A stretch of 64,000 bases of DNA, from positions 434,001 to 498,000 of the forward strand of contig CM028334.1 of the NCBI GenBank assembly GCA_016647705.1, given 5' to 3'. The number at the start of each line of letters is the position of its first letter. The stretch's first letter is position 1. The notes under the pieces were generated by a model. That model was not told where the DNA came from. It worked only from the letters and a program-made list of their open reading frames with translations, and ran no database searches. A program made the position numbers and the translations under genes. Positions 36,015 to 46,951 of the stretch are shown in pieces. The DNA is from Eucommia ulmoides (lineage: Eukaryota; Streptophyta; Magnoliopsida; Garryales; Eucommiaceae).

Positions 36015-37670
36015 ATGGAAGATGACGGCGAAGACCTGACTCCATTTTGGCTTCAAAACACCACCAATCTCCGCCGAGCCGACCCGTTGCGCCACCGCCT
36101 CTCTTCCATCTTTCTCAGCTCCGGTCTCGTGGTCCTCCTCCTGTTGGCCACCGCTGTCATTTTCTTGGCCTTCTTTATTCCCTCATTTCTATCCCTCACT
36201 ACTCAAATCTTCAGACCAAACAATGTGAAGAAAAGCTGGGACTCCTTAAACATAGTACTTGTCCTCTTGGCTTTGATCTTTGGATTTCTCAGCAGAAACA
36301 ACAACGATGATTCGAGATCCGATGAGTACCGGCCGGTTTCTACTTACTCCGACGAAACTATCTCTAGATCTAACCCATCAACCCCAAATCGGTGGTATGA
36401 TTATTCCGATCGGATGGGTTATAATGTCGCCGCCGGCCGTGCCCGCGTGGGTGGGTTGAGGAGTAGCAGCTCGTATCCTGATTTACGCGAAGTGTCGTCG
36501 CCGTGGGTCGCCGGCGATGATCATTGGCGATTTTCCGATGATACGCAGGTTGATGACTACAATCATCTGCGTCGTCGCCATAGCTGGAAACGAGTTGATT
36601 CGCAAGTTTCAGAGACGAAGAATGTCTATGTTGATACATTTACTACCAAAGAAATTCCAAATACTCCGCCGCCGCCGGCATCGCCTTCTCCTCCTCCTCC
36701 GCCGGCATCACCGCCGCCGCAAGCTCCAGCTCCTCCGACGTTGGTCAAGCAGAGGGAAAAGAGAACATATCAAAGCGTTGCGCAGAAAGAGAGAAGAAAC
36801 AAAACAGTGGACCACGACGAAGAACCCAAGACACCCATTACACCAAACACTCCGCCTCCGCCACCGCCGCCGCCATCATCGGCGGTGCTAGATTCTAGGG
36901 GTAAGAGCAGCAAAGGTGACAGAAAAAGACATGGTGCGACAAAGGATTTCTTGGCTTCTTTCTATCAAAAAAGGAAGAAAAAACAAAGGCAAAAGAGTGT
37001 CGACAATTTCGACACACTCTTACATCAATCTCAAGCTCCTCTTCATTTCCAACCGCAACCATCGCCGCCGCCGCCGCCACCTCCACCGCCGCCGCCCTCT
37101 GTCTTCCAGAACTTATTTTCGTCCAAAAAAGACAAAAGAAAGAGAACTCACTCAACTCCAACTCCACCTCCACCTCCTTCGCCACCACTAACGGCGGCGC
37201 GAGCATCAAAACCCACAACCCAAACGACCACCATCAGTAGCCATCAACCTTCATTACCCATCAAGGTAACCACGTTCAGCACCATGGAAAAGATTCCAAT
37301 TCCCCCTCCACCGCCGCCGCCTCCGTTTAAAATTCCCGCTTTGAAATTCGTAGTGCAAGGGGATTACGTCAGATTACTGAGCAATCCCAGTTCTCGCAGC
37401 GCATCCCCAGATCCGGAAGACAGTGAATCTTCTCCGACCAGTACATCAAGTGAACCCCACCCAACAACTGCCGCAACGGACGGCGGATTCCCGACGTCTC
37501 CCCAATTGTTCTGTCCAAGCCCGGACGTTAACACGAAAGCCGATACATTCATCGCCAAGTTCAGAGCCGGACTGAAGCTCGAGAAGAGCAATTCTATCAA
37601 GAAGCAGGAGCTGGGCTTGTCTAATCTGGGCCCAGGCCCAGGCCCAAACACGAGCCCAAGTCATTTATGA
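36015..37670 (+). CDS. Proline-rich membrane protein with DUF761-like C-terminus (hydroxyproline-rich glycoprotein family)
   Basis: A single-exon 551-aa protein. Two hydrophobic segments lie near the N-terminus (about residues 34-58, SGLVVLLLLATAVIFLAFF, and 74-92, NIVLVLLALIFGFL). A hydrophilic region follows with several runs of 5 to 12 prolines interleaved with Lys/Arg-rich patches (KRKKKQRQK, KKDKRKR). The C-terminal KADTFIAKFRAGLKLEKSNS resembles the DUF761 motif (DxxADxFIxxFxxxLxLE). Plant genes of this kind are often named hydroxyproline-rich glycoproteins, but there is no classical signal peptide or SP4 repeat series. Function is unknown. The start at 36015 is the first ATG in a CT-rich leader. 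Confidence 0.85.
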   Translation: MEDDGEDLTPFWLQNTTNLRRADPLRHRLSSIFLSSGLVVLLLLATAVIFLAFFIPSFLSLTTQIFRPNNVKKSWDSLNIVLVLLALIFGFLSRNNNDDSRSDEYRPVSTYSDETISRSNPSTPNRWYDYSDRMGYNVAAGRARVGGLRSSSSYPDLREVSSPWVAGDDHWRFSDDTQVDDYNHLRRRHSWKRVDSQVSETKNVYVDTFTTKEIPNTPPPPASPSPPPPPASPPPQAPAPPTLVKQREKRTYQSVAQKERRNKTVDHDEEPKTPITPNTPPPPPPPPSSAVLDSRGKSSKGDRKRHGATKDFLASFYQKRKKKQRQKSVDNFDTLLHQSQAPLHFQPQPSPPPPPPPPPPPSVFQNLFSSKKDKRKRTHSTPTPPPPPSPPLTAARASKPTTQTTTISSHQPSLPIKVTTFSTMEKIPIPPPPPPPPFKIPALKFVVQGDYVRLLSNPSSRSASPDPEDSESSPTSTSSEPHPTTAATDGGFPTSPQLFCPSPDVNTKADTFIAKFRAGLKLEKSNSIKKQELGLSNLGPGPGPNTSPSHL

Positions 37671-38009
37671 ATTATTTATTTATTTATTTATTTTTCAAGG
37701 GTTAATTACACTTATTGTTTTGCTTGTGACTTGAATTGATTGAAGTTTGTTTTAAGCACTAACATAGATTCATATATACACATATATATTTTTAGGGGGT
37801 GTTTTTGAAATTTTAAGATGTTTGGGGGGTGAAAAGTGTATTTCTATCTTGAGGTTTGAGGGATTTATGTATGCCAACTTCATATATAATATGAAATTTG
37901 ATGGTTGTTTGTGTCTTGATTCATTTGTCATATCAACTCATGTCCACTTTTTTATTTTTTATTTTTTGGTACGGATTTAAACTTTAGACCTTTCTCCCGA
38001 AGTAAGCTA
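37671..38009. other. 3' flank
   Basis: 3' UTR of the proline-rich gene and AT-rich DNA, including (ATTT)n at 37672-37694. Nothing else seen. Confidence 0.5.
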
Positions 38010-38518
38010 GGGTCCTGTTTAGTAACCACTTTCATCCCAAAAATTCTCATTCCATTTTCAGATTTTTATTCAGCACAACATTTGGTAACCACTCTCATTT
38101 TTTTGTTTCTATTCTCATCCCATTCTAAAATGGGAATTGTACCCATTTTTTTCTTAAGGTTTGAGAAACAAAAAAAAATTGTTTCTAAAAATTCTCATCC
38201 CATTCCCAAATATTAAAGAGGGCCACCACCAGCTTCCATCTCCGGCAATTGTCGCTGGTCACCTCCGGCATCGTCGGCTGCCCACCGTCTGGCCACTGCT
38301 GCCGTAGGCCAAAAAAAAAAAATGTTCTCAAAACAAAAAAAAAAAATCTTGATTTTAAGATAAAATTGTTATCAAACGAGATTCTGTTCCCAAAACAAAA
38401 TAAAAAAATTATTATTACCAAATACGATTCTACTCCCAAAAAGTAAATAAAATTTCTATCATATTCTATCTTCATTCCATTGCATGAGATATGAACAAAA
38501 ATGGTTACTAAACCGGCC
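38010..38518. mobile_element. Tourist-like MITE, 509 bp
   Basis: Ends GGGTCCTGTTTAGTAACCA and (reverse complement) GGCCGGTTTAGTAACCATTT are flanked by CTA on both sides (38007-38009, 38519-38521). Subterminal ATTCTCATTCCATTTTC and GGAATGAAGATAG-like sequences pair in part. No coding capacity. Confidence 0.75.
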
Positions 38519-38837
38519 CTAGATATCCACTAGAAGTCTTGCCTTGGGATGTGTCCATTTGACTAAGTTTGTTGTTTGTTAGGTGTAGTCTCACCAAATG
38601 TGACAAAAAAGGGGATGTGAATTAGGTTGTAATTTGTCTTCATGCCACCTTGTTGTGCTTTACAAGGTAATGCTCACTACTACTAAAGATTAGACGGAGT
38701 AGTGAGAGGTATAGTGTTTGAATCTCTCTCCCCAACATTTGTACCAAAATAAAAAAATCTTAAGCGGTGTTTGGCTGCACAACATTAGAGTTTCGAAATT
38801 AGAATTAAAAATAATGTTTTGTAACTCAGTATTTACT

Positions 38838-40617
38838 AGAGATTGATATTTCAATCCAAACCGACAAGAAATCAAACCGAACCGAATGGTTTGATTTTGA
38901 AAACAATTAAATAGTTTTGATTTTTGAATTGAAAATTGAAGCAATTTTTATTCTAGTTTTGAGATAGAAATCATGAAATCAAACCGCGATCTGTATTTTA
39001 GATTTATTTTATGATATATATATATATATTAATTTATTTATTTTTTATATTTTGCCCCCTAGTAATATATATATATACCGATCAAGTTTTGAAAATTACC
39101 GATCAAGCCCATCCATTTTTTTTTTGCACTAACAGTTCTTTTTGTGTTTTTCTGACCAAAATATCCCTCATATGTAATTTTCAATACTAACATTGAAACA
39201 CACGAATTTTTTCGTAATTGCTGACGGCGTAAAATTAATATTTTTACACTGTATTAATCAGTAAAATGTCCTCTTTTTCACGATATGCTAATTATATTTT
39301 TTGGACATATGAAACGTATTATGCGTGGATATTACATGTAACGTCCAAAAGCAATGTTGAATGTAACATTCAAAGGAATAGTCAATTGTTCTTTTTTATC
39401 CAATATTGCGATGCATTTGATTTTACCCCCGGTGCCGTCTCTTTCAATGTGTGTGTTGAATGTAACACTGTCTAATATTGTCAAAATTTAAAAAAAAAAT
39501 CAATATATGTTACATGTAACATCTATAATAAGTAATTATTTTAAAACATATTTTCAATGAAAGTTACATATAAATTTATATCAATAATTATTTTCAGTTG
39601 ATGTTACACGCAAAACATATTTTTATGTGAATGTTACATGTAACATTAATGCGATTTCTAATTTCTCTCACTAATACAGACCCATATTAACACATACTCT
39701 AATTCTCTCAGTAATTTCAAGTGGATGTTACATGTAATATTAACACAAGTCCACATTTCTCTTCCTACAAATTATCTCTCTTTGCTGCATCTAAGTTAAT
39801 AAACTACAAATTGTTGGGTATTTATACATGTAAATAGTCAAAAAGGCACTCCAAAGCCTTTAATACCCACTTCACCATTTCTCTCTCTCTCTAAACAAAG
39901 AAATGGTGAAATAGGGTTTATCATGGCGCCAGAAAAGAGAAACGAGTTTCGATCGCTGTCAATGTCGGAGTCTAGAGCTTCGTCTAACTTCAACCCGTCA
40001 CCGCCAAAAAAAAAAAACCCTTCCGCCGAAATGCGTTCGCCTTTCTTCAACCCCACAATATCGCCCACCATTATATAGAGCACCTAGTGAACGACGAAGG
40101 TGAACGAGTCAGAGACTTCCGGTGAAGGTCGGATCTGAGCTGCGAAAGTGGTGGAGAAGCCGGATCTGGACGGCGACAGTGGGAGTACATCAAATCTCGA
40201 CAATGAATTACGGGAGGACATTTCAGTAATCTCGTCGCCGACCGTTTTTGAAAAATGGACTAATCGGTACAAAAAATTGCCAGACATGAGAGTTTTCTGT
40301 GCAAGAAAAAGTATGTGAATTTAAACGGTGAACAATAAATTTTTTTGGGCTTAAACGATAATTTTTCCTTAATTTTTTTATATATAAAAAACAAGGGATT
40401 TCTATTTTGATTTTAGTTTTATATAAAATTAAAAAATCTTAACAGTTTCACGATTTTGGTCACGGTTTTAGTATTGCATGAAATTAAACAGTTCAATTTT
40501 AAAACCGATTTCTAAAAAATCTGTAGTTTTGGATTTGGATTTGGTATGCTTAACAGTTGGTTTTGGTTTCTAGTAAAACCAAACCAAAGCCGAACTGTTG
40601 CCATCCCTACACCCTAA
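38838..40617. mobile_element. hAT-like non-autonomous element, 1.78 kb, containing a segment shared with the 46952 element
   Basis: Flanked by an 8-bp direct repeat TATTTACT (38830-38837, 40618-40625), the length expected for hAT. The left end AGAGATTGATATTTC and right end GTTGCCATCCCTACACCC are only loosely inverted. The central part (about 38890-40190) has a diverged second copy at about 47830-48668. Palindromic ATGTTACATGTAACAT-type motifs recur at 39325-39745. A 40-50 codon frame starting MAPEKRNEFRSLSMSESRAS at 39923 is conserved in the other copy. Confidence 0.55.
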
Positions 40618-41032
40618 TATTTACTTAACTCACTCAGTATAGTAATAGTGAGAAGTTCAAGGTCACTACACAACATAAAAGTTACGGTAATTCTCTAAAT
40701 GAAAAAATTCAGTGACGTTCATGTAATACAATTATTTTGAACTTACGAAAACATTACTAAAAATTTTATGTTTATAGATTGTTCACCAAGAACCCTAGAA
40801 AATTAACACGGGTTCAGTGTCTAATCTGAATTTTGAGGTTTCAACTCTATGCAACCAAACATTACCTTAACGGCTCAACTCAAACTACCCATATTTATTG
40901 GTAAAAACATCTGCTTGGACAAAAACTGTATTCAAATATGTTACATTTAACATTTAGGAGTGACGACTTATTTCCATATCGAAACTATTTTTGAGAAGCC
41001 TCACAAAAGTGATACGGGACTTACATTTAATA
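40618..41032. other. Intergenic region and APM1 3' flank
   Basis: Contains one copy of the dispersed intronic repeat (40630-40800) and then the 3' UTR of APM1. No gene. Confidence 0.5.
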
Positions 41033-42701
41033 TCACGAACTTTTAACCAATTTCTTGACTAGTTCCTGAAGAGATTCCTGTTCTTGCTTAATGTGTTCTA
41101 CCCACCTTGCCTTGATCCGGACAAACTCAATGCTTTGTCTCAAATTCATAGCTATAGACGGCTGCATGCGGGTAGCGAAAAACGCTTCCACTTCATCTGC
41201 CATTTCGTAGCTGCAAAACTGAAAAGGAGAAAAACGGTCTTTTAAAGGGCACAAACTGGTCATTCATATGCATTGTTTTGTTCCTATTCAGTCATATACT
41301 TACAGGAGTAATAATGTCTCTAACAAAATGTGCAAGAAGCATGGCGTCCCATTTCTTCAGGATCACGTCCCAATTCTCCTGCATTCATCCCCACCAATTT
41401 CGGTTATTGCACACTTTTTTTGGCTCGATGTGTTATGTGTTCGTTAAGGTTGTCCTAAAACTAAAACTATACCTTAAACCATGCCCATGCGGTTTCTCGC
41501 CCCTCCAAGCTTATTCCTCCAAGTATAAAGTTTACATCTTGATTGCGAACCTGGGGATGGAACAACAGCAGAAATCAATGACAGGTAAAACCTCTTTAAG
41601 GCTTATCTTAAACCACAATGTACTAGAGAAACATGTAAGAATTACCTCATCAGACAACATAAAATTCAGAACCTCCAACACAATAACGGGGTCTGGAGAC
41701 GATGACATACAACCTGTAGAAGAATATCATATCAGACAACCTTTTACCTTAAAAACAAACAGACAAGAAGAATCAGACAAAATATGATCACTACTTACGC
41801 AGAACCCTTGTCTTCTCTTGCACTGCATCGGCTTGTCTATATACTTTTAGTAGGGATTCAAACCCATTTTTGCTGCCAGCATCGGTATTTCTCAATGCAG
41901 CAATATAGGCAGCCTGTGCAAAAATCGAAATCTTCAAGATATATGTGTGTGTGTGTGTGTGTGTGCGCAGAAAAGACCAATTTGGACCGCACGTATAACC
42001 GCAGAAAAGACCAATTTGGACATAAAGGTTCAAATCTTACTCTTCTCGTGTCAACTGGAAGAACAGAAGAGCCCATGTCATCCAAGTATGTCTGAAACCT
42101 TTTCATTGCTTCTCTGTTTGTTTCATCATGCCCAAACTTTACCAAAGCCATCAAGACTTGTTCCCTCAAGACTACAAATAAATGACTCTCTCCGGCTACA
42201 GGTTCCCAGCCTAATTTTCTGCATTCAGTTACAAGCATGACTTTTATTTAAGGTAGCTAATTAATCATAGTAAACATGTTTTTAGCAGGTAATCACTTAT
42301 AATAGCTAGCCATTCTTACCCAGCTGAGAACAGGAGGATTTCAATGAAGAATCGTTTCAAATCATCCACCAAAGCAGGGATTGCATCTCTTGATATCCTT
42401 GCAATGCTATAACATATCTGTCATGGTAATCATTAATCAACAAAACTCAATTTTTCCATCGATTAATCATATGTATGCCCAACAATAAAATGAGAGGAAT
42501 TCATACATCAATTATCCTCGATAAGATGATATAATCAAACTCCTCCTTGTATACATCCATCAAGGAAAGCAGGGACGATAATGACACTTCACAAGCCTCA
42601 CAGAGCGCATACATATCGTCCAAAAGGCCTGGAAAAGATTTAATGAGGATCAAATGTAGAAAGGAAAACCAAACCAAAAACAAGAACATAGCAAGTTAGT
42701 T

Positions 42702-42749
<48 letters not shown>

Positions 42750-45700
42750 ATATCTTGTGCTTAAGGCGCTAATTTTAATTCAATATATTAATCTTGAATA
42801 TAAAAAAAATACATTTTTTTCAGAGTTCGTTCTTAGTTTTTTAACGAAATCTAAATCAATGGCTGTGGTTAGAAATATCTCAAATATAAAATATGTCCTG
42901 ATTTATAGAATAGATAGTTGGAAAATATACAAACCAAATTTATCAGTCGATGACAAGCAATTATCCTCTACAGCTTTTCTCAATCTAGCTGTCAGGTCAT
43001 CATCGTACTTCACTCTATAGAAACCAGTCTGCCCTATATTTAGTTTGACCCAAAAATATTTGTCGAAATTCTTGTCATTTTCTTTCTCATCAAAGGATGA
43101 AAAAGATTCATACAAGTCTGACACATCCAATCCTTGATGTTTTGTTTCCAAAAGGAATTTCTTGTTGTTGCTGTAAGAACCAATTGACAAGGTGATGGGA
43201 ACAATCCAATGACCATCACCGTGTAAACCAGAAGACAGAAATTGCGACTGCAAACAGCAACACAATGATTAGAGTTGCTGATTAAATATGAATTTCTTAT
43301 TACAAGATCAGAAGTAAAAACCTGTTCGATTTCCAAACAGCAATCTTTGGATTTAACAGAGATGACTGGATAGCCTTTTTGTTTTGTCCACGTGTCCATC
43401 ATTTTATTCACTTCCATACCCGAAATTTCTGAAACAACGCTCCACAAATCATCTGTCTTTGTATTTTTACTAGCATATGTCTTTATGTATGAACCCAAAG
43501 ATTTCTGATTCAAGCAAAATTCATTTAGTTTAAAAAAAAAAAAAACTGGGTCTCTACCACCAGACGGGTTTCGATACAAAAACTTGAACTTCCCCACCTG
43601 AAATATTTCTTCTCCTAGATATTCCTGCAACATCTGAATAATGGACGATCCCTTTTTATAGCTCACAGCATCAAAAAATTCATCAACCGAACGAGCATTT
43701 GGTATTTCAAGCTGCAAAATTGGTCCATTATCATGTAAAATGCATAACCTTTTAATCTCTGATTTTGGTAAAACAGCCAAAATATGCATGAACACCAAAA
43801 ATGAACTTATTAGAAATAAATAGACATTCAAGAACATAAGAAAAATATATGAAACAGGAATGAGCACATATGCTTTCTTATTCTAATAATTTTCACCTCT
43901 ATGGGGTGTGATTGTTCCAGTGCATCCAAATATAGGCCACCATTAATCTCTTGAAGAAACTGAGTCCAAAGTTTCCACTCGGGAAACAAGCTGTCTGCCG
44001 CTAAATAACTCACCTAGAAATTGAGAAGCCATCAGAAACCCAATGAAGTGGCAAATATATATACACTAGTGTATAACTCGTACTTGAAGGCACAGATTTT
44101 AATTAAATACATTAATCTTGGATATTCTACCATTAGTTCGAATTAATTAATCATGAGAAGACATCTTCTTAAGAGTTTGTTATTCAGTTTCTCAACAAAT
44201 TCTAGATCCACGGTTGAAAATGTCTTTCAACCATTCAATGATAAAAAAATGTCTCAAATGTAAAAGGTGTCTTGATTTATAGAATATACACGCGCACGCG
44301 CGCGCATACAATATAGATATATATATATATACACACACGTGTATATATATATATATATGAAGGTGTGTCCTGATTTATAGAATATACATGCACATGCAAC
44401 CACACACACATACCCATGTTGCAAAGCCCTCGCTCAGCCATAGATGAGTCCACCATTCCATCGACACCAGGTTGCCAAACCATTGATGGGCAATTTCATG
44501 TGCTACAACAATTACAAGCTGGCATATGAAAAATGCTTGTAAGGTTCTCGCCGTTATAACAACTATACGAGGATTTGAGGGGAAAAAAAAAAAAGGAAAA
44601 TGTTTGATCATTTCATCATCAAATAGTCACACGAGAGAAGAGAATCTAAATTCACGGCGTACCCTTTGTTTGTTTGCTGCTGAGGAATGTAAATCATCCT
44701 GAAGAAGCTCGGCTTCGCGATATGTAATCAAACCATAATTCTCCATGGCCCCAGCAGAAAATTCAGGAATGGCAACCATATCCAGCTTAGGAAGCGCATA
44801 AGGAACTGAGAAGTACCTACAAATATCCAAAAATGGTGTGCTAAACAAGAAATTTACTACATAAAAAGGAGACAATGTGCACGTAATATCACTTACTTCT
44901 TAAATATATCAAGTGTCTTTACAGCAACATCTAAAGCAAACTTTCCTTTTTCTCTCATACCAAGAGGGCAATACACACGCACCTTAATTCCTGCATAAAC
45001 CCTTGTAAGAAGAAGAAAAAAACACGTATTTAAACACTGGGGTTGTAATTTTAGAGCATACCATCAGCCATTGTATGTTCAATATGATCGAATAGACCAA
45101 CAACGAGGGCTACCAAATAAGTTGACATTTTCGGTGATTCCTCAAAACAAACAGCCTTCAAGTGGCCATTAAGTTTTTCATGAGAAACCGGCATGTTAGA
45201 CAATGCTGTCAACTTTGATGGTATGTTGTCTACCGTTATCTTGAAGGTAGCCTGATGAGAATAAAAAGATAATGACAGTAAGTAGACAAACATTTCTTAA
45301 TTTATTACAGAGACGAAACCTAGTACTTTGAGTAGCACTCTTTTAATCATATCGAATATGCATTTTATGAAAACTCAAATGAATGATTATAAACGAAAAT
45401 TAGATCTTTTTTCTTCATCACATAAAAGGGTTTTATTATTATACCTTGAAAGCAGGTTCATCCCAGCATGGAAAACAACGGCGTGCCTCCACTGTTGCAA
45501 ACTGAGTCACCGCCATGTTCTTCTTCTCTCCTCCATCCAAATAAGTACTGGGGGGATTAAAAAAAACAATTAACTGGTCACTGCCATGCTCTTATGCATG
45601 GTTGCTGAGATTTTAAACATTCCTCAGCCTTAAGTTCATCAAAACAATAAGGCCGTGTTTGGTTGCATGAAATTGGAGCCTGAAATTGGAAATGAACGCA

Positions 45701-46609
45701 TGTAAAAATCTAAAACTTGACATGCATTCATATCGAATTCCGATTCCATGACTTCAATTTTCGTGCTCCCAAACGCTACCTAAATAGTATTCTGCAGGTG
45801 GTCATGGGCAGTTGGGCTTCTCTTAACTTCAAAAGTTAGCTTATGAGGTGAGGTTTTCCTCACACTTATAACCTGACCATTAGTCCCTTCCACTTCCAAT
45901 GTGGGATAACCGAAACGATTTCTCCCTCACACGTCGGGCCTTTGGATCGATTAACCATCGACTAATCTCTCCCTTTGTAACCTGGATTTTGATACTAGTG
46001 TGTGATCTTGGAGCTCTCTCAACCCTCACACTTACGACCTCAACACCGGTCCCTTCCACATTCTTCGCGGGATACACCCAACATATTCAACTGAACCCAT
46101 CACATTTTTATTTTTTCCAAAATCTAAACTAACATGATGTTAAATTTTGTTAGAAATCTAGAGGAAATTACCATTTGTAGAAGCCCTTTAGCTGCTCATT
46201 TAGAACTCCAGAGAAATTGATCCCCAAAACACCATTTCCAGTGAGCAAAGCTTCATCAAAGACCAAAACAACGATCTCATCATCACTGATCACGACAACA
46301 TCAGACGGAATCAACTGCTGCAATATCACAAACACCTTATCGTCGTGAAAGAGAAAAAAAAAAATCAAGAACCCAACGTGTTTGATTACTGATTATACGC
46401 ACCTGATCACGCGAGTTTGTTAAATAGACTTCATGGATGACGAGCTCGAGCGCGTTCAGTACGAGGAACTTGGTGTTTTCAAGTACGGTGACATCGATGA
46501 GTACGGTGCCGGAAAAGTCGCCGGTGGCGAGATCAGGTTTCAGAGTGAGGTCGTAGCGTTTCGGGACTGCGAATTTCGGAAGCCTCAATTGGCCCTTGAA
46601 TTGCTCCAT
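41033..46609 (-). CDS. APM1: Aminopeptidase M1 (M1 zinc metallopeptidase)
   Basis: APM1 removes N-terminal residues from peptides. In Arabidopsis it is tied to auxin transport and PIN trafficking and is needed for root meristems. Nineteen exons (minus): 46609-46403, 46317-46172, 45547-45445, 45251-45062, 44990-44897, 44816-44663, 44518-44414, 44013-43897, 43711-43598, 43504-43322, 43247-42935, 42628-42507, 42417-42320, 42218-42041, 41913-41799, 41713-41646, 41550-41473, 41378-41304, 41218-41033. The sum is 2646 nt, 881 aa (Arabidopsis about 879). Residues 269-273 are the GAMEN exopeptidase motif. The zinc site is HEIAH at 305-309 with E328, an exact HEXXH-X18-[11 protein letters not shown] and the ERAP1-like helical C-terminus follow. 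The acceptor of exon 2 could shift by three bases. It appears intact. Confidence 0.96.
42705..42743. repeat. (CA)n microsatellite in APM1 intron 11
   Basis: About 19 CA repeats. Other short repeats in this gene are (GT)n at 41943-41965 and mixed TA/CA/CG runs at 44285-44360. Confidence 0.9.
45651..45780. mobile_element. Tourist-like MITE, 130 bp, in APM1 intron 2
   Basis: Ends GGCCGTGTTTGGTTGCATGA and (reverse complement) GGTAGCGTTTGGGAGCACGA are flanked by TAA on both sides (45648-45650, 45781-45783). Confidence 0.75.
45815..46080. repeat. Dispersed repeat in APM1 intron 2, related to 4325-4530
   Basis: Contains GGTTTTCCTCACACTTATAA, then a CACACGTCGGGCCTTTGG block and TTTTGATACTAGTGTGTGAT, then another CCTCACACTTACGACC. 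The same modules occur at 4325-4530 in a different order. Family not identified. Confidence 0.5.
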
Positions 46610-46951
46610 CTCTCTCCCTCTCTCTAATTGCACTCCAGTCCCGAGAACATGGATATGATCGATGGAATCAGTGGTAGGAAACTAAACGTTTTCCATGGGT
46701 AGCTTTCCGACAAGCCGTGATTGGACCGGAACTGGAAGTCATTGTCGGAAAGTCTTCGCCGCCGATTTGTCATTTTCGTATTAATGTGGATGATTAAAGT
46801 GAATCAAACAGTTTTAGCAAAATTTCAATTTATACAAATGTTAGTCTGGTCGACAAAAACTATCAAGATTTGATTTTTTTTTTATAAACACTGCAAATTT
46901 AATTTTAAATGAACCACATGAATGTAAAAAAATAATTAATCATACATGTAA

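Noticed and set aside
42705-42743. CA repeat considered as a CRISPR-like or structured array
   Set aside because: A plain dinucleotide microsatellite in an intron of a plant gene.
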